A stretch of 64,000 nucleotides of DNA from Paeniglutamicibacter psychrophenolicus (GTDB lineage Bacteria > Actinomycetota > Actinomycetes > Actinomycetales > Micrococcaceae). Below are positions 62,001 through 64,000 of this stretch, in pieces (position 1 is the stretch's first letter; every line of letters begins with the position of its first letter). The notes under the pieces are model-generated. The model saw only the letters and a list, made by a program, of their open reading frames with translations, was not told the DNA's origin and made no database searches. Location: positions 62,001 through 126,000 of the forward strand of contig NZ_JAUSSH010000008.1 of the NCBI RefSeq assembly GCF_030812255.1, in the 5' to 3' direction. A program made the position numbers and the translations under genes.

Positions 62001-64000
62001 CCCGAAAGAATAGCGACCATCGGGGCTCCACACCGAGGCCACATATTCATCCCAGGAACCCCACTCGTCACTGACGCGGCGGGACAGGGTGAGGTAGGCT
62101 CCTACATCTTTCTTGCCGTCGATGCTCACGCTTCCCGAGATGCTGCCCTGGCTTCCCTCCCAAGCCGAGAAGTCCACCTTGGTGGTTTCGCCTTCAACGA
62201 TTGATATAAGGTCCGAGGATTCCATGTCTGCGGCACCATCCCACCAATACGTCTCGCTGCCGCATTCAATGCCAAGGCGATACTCGCCGGGCTGCAGAAC
62301 GCCGTCTTCGTTGAACGACACGTAGTCCCCGTCCGCAGTGTGCCAGCGAACCGTTGTGCTCGTGCACGCGTCGTAGGCTTCGGGCCAGGTGATATCCAGT
62401 TTTCCGCCCTGCTCCGCCAGAACGACATCGGCGGTGATCTGCTGCTCCGGTTCCGAAACAATCACCGGGCTGGGCTCCCCGCTGGCCTGCGTCGTGTGCC
62501 AGCGGTCGAAGTAGTACGAGTCGCCGGCACCCGCGCGCACTGCGTAGTTGCCCACTGACAGGCGCGAGAATTCGTAGCGGCCTTCGGCGTCGGAGGTGAT
62601 GGTGCGTTCTGCGTCCCAGGTTTCCAGCGATTGGGCGGGGTGCAGGTAGACCTTGGCACCTGCAACAGATTGGCCCTCGGGGCCGGTGACGGTCCCTGAG
62701 ATGCTCGAACCGAAGCTGGTGTTGAACCGCAGGTCCAACAGGTCACTGGAAACCTCGAACGGTTCTTGCAGTTCTTGGTCCGCAACGCCTGGGTAGTACA
62801 GCGTGTCCCCATCTATGGAGAGTGTCATGGTGTATTTTCCTGCAACGACGTCCCGGAATTCGAAGGTGCTTTGGCCTGGCTCGATATTGAGCCACTGACG
62901 GCCGCCATTCTCGTCCTCGAGCACTAGTTCGCTCCACTGGTCCTCTGGGATGGGAGCCGGGTCGCCTTGTGAATCGACTAGGCTGCCCGAGACGGTGTTG
63001 GATCGGGGAACCACGAATTCGATCCCGGTGGCATTGGCCCCGGCGACAACCGCGACCTGCTTCCTCTGGACGCTGTCCCCGCCGCGGTCAAGGTAATTGA
63101 AGCTCACCTCGTACTCGCCGGGGGCCAGGAAACCGAACAAGAATCCGGACTCACCTTCACTGATCCACTTCGTTGCGGAGGTCATGCCGTTCTGGGCAAT
63201 TTCTGCTTCCCCATACCCCCCGTTCGGAATGCGGGCCGGGGCGCCGTTTTCATCGACGAAGATGCTGCCGATGCTGCTGCCCCGGTCCACGGGGAATTCA
63301 ATGGTTTTCGGTTCCCCGCCGACGACTGCTTCAAGAAGGACTGCGTCTTCCTCGGAGACCACGCCCGGGTAATAGTTATCCAGCGACCCTCCGGACGAAT
63401 CAACGCGCGCGCTCAGCCGGTACGAACCAGCGGGTGCGTTGAAGATAACGGAGTTCTCGCCCGCGGCAAGGTCGCGAGTCTGGCCATACTCTCCGTCGAG
63501 GGAAAGATGGGCACTTTCGCCCTCTTCCAGCGTGAAGTCGCTGCCCTTCGGATCGGTGAGCCGAACCGTGAGCTGCTGTGCTCCGGCGGGTTGTTCCACC
63601 GTCAAAACCGTTCCCATGGTGCTGGTCACGTTCTGCGAGGTGTCGTCGATAACCAACCCAAACGAGGCCGGTTGCCCAACGATGAATTGGTAGCGCCCTT
63701 CGGCATTGGTCTCAATCGGCCGCGGCTCGAAGGGATACCCTGCCAGGGCCTCGACCCGCACTCCGGCGCGGGGTGCGCCCGCGGAGTCCTTGAGCGTGCC
63801 GGTGACAATTCCGGCGCCGCCCAGGTCCAAGTCCATCGAGTCGGTTCTGTTGTAGACATCGATGAGCATTTCCGTATCGGGATTCGTGATCCTATAGTTC
63901 ACCCCCGTACCTTCGGGAAGCTGACCTTCCCAGGTGTGGGATTCACCCCGCGCCAGTGTGAATTTCGCGGAGAAGTCGCCTGAGTCATTATCTTGGACCA
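59052..64000 (-). CDS. Giant wall-anchored repeat protein (5' end outside window)
   Basis: At least 1649 residues; the frame is still open at the right edge, so the signal peptide is not seen. A GTG at 63902 is internal. The N-terminal two thirds are repeated carboxypeptidase-regulatory/Cna-B-like beta domains (for example GIVTGTLKDSAGAPRAGVRV and SISGTVTGPEGQSVAGAKVY). An Ig-like domain (VRWQRSNDEGTTW) and two fibronectin type III domains (DTAATLQWEAPNDGGSPIQG and ESAVVSWDAPDDGGSPITGY) follow. Next is a Pro/Thr/Glu-rich stalk and a short beta domain. The end is DSLARTGTEF, a hydrophobic helix and YRRKAYVGSHRN: an LAxTG sorting signal for class E-type sortase. Probable adhesin or matrix-binding protein. 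Confidence 0.88.
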   Translation of the reverse strand, partial: VQDNDSGDFSAKFTLARGESHTWEGQLPEGTGVNYRITNPDTEMLIDVYNRTDSMDLDLGGAGIVTGTLKDSAGAPRAGVRVEALAGYPFEPRPIETNAEGRYQFIVGQPASFGLVIDDTSQNVTSTMGTVLTVEQPAGAQQLTVRLTDPKGSDFTLEEGESAHLSLDGEYGQTRDLAAGENSVIFNAPAGSYRLSARVDSSGGSLDNYYPGVVSEEDAVLLEAVVGGEPKTIEFPVDRGSSIGSIFVDENGAPARIPNGGYGEAEIAQNGMTSATKWISEGESGFLFGFLAPGEYEVSFNYLDRGGDSVQRKQVAVVAGANATGIEFVVPRSNTVSGSLVDSQGDPAPIPEDQWSELVLEDENGGRQWLNIEPGQSTFEFRDVVAGKYTMTLSIDGDTLYYPGVADQELQEPFEVSSDLLDLRFNTSFGSSISGTVTGPEGQSVAGAKVYLHPAQSLETWDAERTITSDAEGRYEFSRLSVGNYAVRAGAGDSYYFDRWHTTQASGEPSPVIVSEPEQQITADVVLAEQGGKLDITWPEAYDACTSTTVRWHTADGDYVSFNEDGVLQPGEYRLGIECGSETYWWDGAADMESSDLISIVEGETTKVDFSAWEGSQGSISGSVSIDGKKDVGAYLTLSRRVSDEWGSWDEYVASVWSPDGRYSFGVSEPGEYLVQVDPSGGYQNAWHDGSASLEKVSPLVHNGTEAKSADIALAYPVSLTVRTFDAATNTAVEGEPYLHTTGGISSSTAYGNVATLKLLQTGEVEILARSAGYVDTAAKVAVPTKGAHTYDLHMDKGAKLGVTVLADNNSLPLRNVWVQSLSDGTESWDSDSEWTGHDGRAEFVLSPGQYFVCVPDAGLYVGQCDEHDPATGQLVTVGPEGLETTIRLTLGGQIKGVIQDASGTPLEGVTVGLAKPREPAPGGVAGLSRKFVSLFAAPVAGDNGQLVGETTLTNANGEYTLPPVDPGQYALFAYRADLGTTWYPESGTFTGSELLDIAPGSTRNLAFTASIPADGIIRTPEQSLTTAFRITVQPVAQAAAQDGDTVKLAAWAAGDPLPTVRWQRSNDEGTTWADVAGEVSETFGFTAKLADNSAQFRAVFTQSGVELVSNASKLVVKAPAVAPAAVESIEITAMTDTAATLQWEAPNDGGSPIQGYTVHLHQGGELIRTLNPGNVLSLTVGGLEAETPYTATLTAHNAAGTGPVSAAVAFTTETKPAAATAPAKILYVIIRATHESAVVSWDAPDDGGSPITGYTVQVWHAGTPFRTFENITETSVVVDGLAPLDEYGLVVTAHNAVGSTESGGKRIMTMPAPTAEPTPTPTAEPSEEPTPTPTVGPSTTPEPTEEPTVTPTPTEEPSTTPEPTEGPTVTPTPTEEPSTTPVPTEEPTVTPTPTEEPTVTPTPTEEPTVTPTPTEEPSTSPEPSTTPEPTQEPSKTPTEEPTVTQTPTEEPSTAPRPTPGGNHPPREPRESDLVGEASDSVKVPSKAKAGARIEIVVTGVEEGQKVNVYAFSKPVHLGTETVGTGGLVSVSLPAGLVGEHRIAVYLQDGTLVGWDRITIADSAATPPAGETPEGTATTDATESAAPSGTESSAPTGSPTDPAASGDKDDSLARTGTEFIPLGAVAIGLILGGFVLYRRKAYVGSHRN
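59641..60060 (-). repeat. Tandem 30-bp repeats coding the Pro/Thr/Glu stalk
   Basis: The DNA unit GTTGGCGTCACCGTCGGCTC followed by CTCAGTCGGA (30 bp) occurs four times in near-perfect tandem around 59761-59850, with further degenerate copies on both sides. Each codes ten residues of the type PTPTEEPTVT. Because 30 is a multiple of 3, gain or loss of units would only change stalk length. Confidence 0.9.

Overview
The window is 64 kb of high-GC DNA with actinobacterial habits: frequent GTG and TTG starts, ATGA start/stop overlaps, candidate leaderless genes, type I pantothenate kinase, an alr-tsaE-tsaB-rimI-tsaD block and a surface protein with an LAxTG (class E type) sorting signal. A motile member of the Micrococcaceae (Arthrobacter and relatives) fits best. 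This is inference from protein likeness, since no rRNA or tRNA gene was seen.

Layout. (1) 1-19642: a flagellar locus. The minus strand carries motB (cut by the window edge), motA, flbD, flgE, flgD, fliK, an NlpC/P60 hydrolase, fliJ, fliI, fliH, fliG, fliF, fliE, flgC, flgB, a small chaperone-like gene, fliS, fliD, flagellin and a FliA/WhiG-type sigma factor. The plus strand carries flgN, flgK, flgL and fliW. Three promoters of the form TAAC-N15-G(C/T)CGAT(A/T)G lie before flgB, flagellin and flgN and tie the structural genes to the sigma factor. Export-gate and switch genes (flhA, flhB, fliM, fliN, fliP, fliQ, fliR) are not here and probably lie left of the window. (2) 20012-20881: a secreted SGNH hydrolase with a structured leader. 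(3) 21067-42593: a Wzx/Wzy-type exopolysaccharide locus. It has a BY-kinase/chain-length protein, a low-molecular-weight tyrosine phosphatase, Wzy, Wzx, three glycosyltransferases, two acetyltransferases, the GDP-fucose pathway (gmd, fcl), UDP-glucose dehydrogenase and an initiating sugar-phosphate transferase. Its GC looks lower than that of the flanks. Mobile DNA has invaded it twice: a nested stack of three insertion sequences at 23541-27908, and a region of IS debris at about 29240-31820 that contains a 452-bp non-autonomous element. (4) 42719-55818: housekeeping genes (SAM methyltransferase, glutamate-cysteine-ligase-like enzyme, tsaD, rimI, tsaB, tsaE, alr, mscL, coaA, glmS, a DinB-like protein, acpS, nnr). 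(5) 55819-58900: a lower-GC patch with an unknown membrane protein, decayed DNA and a HTH-TM-DUF2690 protein. (6) 59052 to the right edge: a giant wall-anchored repeat protein whose N-terminus lies outside the window.

The most notable results are the fully reconstructable nested IS stack (10-bp target duplication, terminal repeats and restored stop codon of the interrupted phosphatase gene), an IS110-type element with a candidate bridge-RNA region and a C-terminal XRE-like helix-turn-helix, a 452-bp inverted-repeat element with a 6-bp target duplication, and the flagellar sigma regulon inferred from three matched promoters. I found no CRISPR array and no clearly new defence system.
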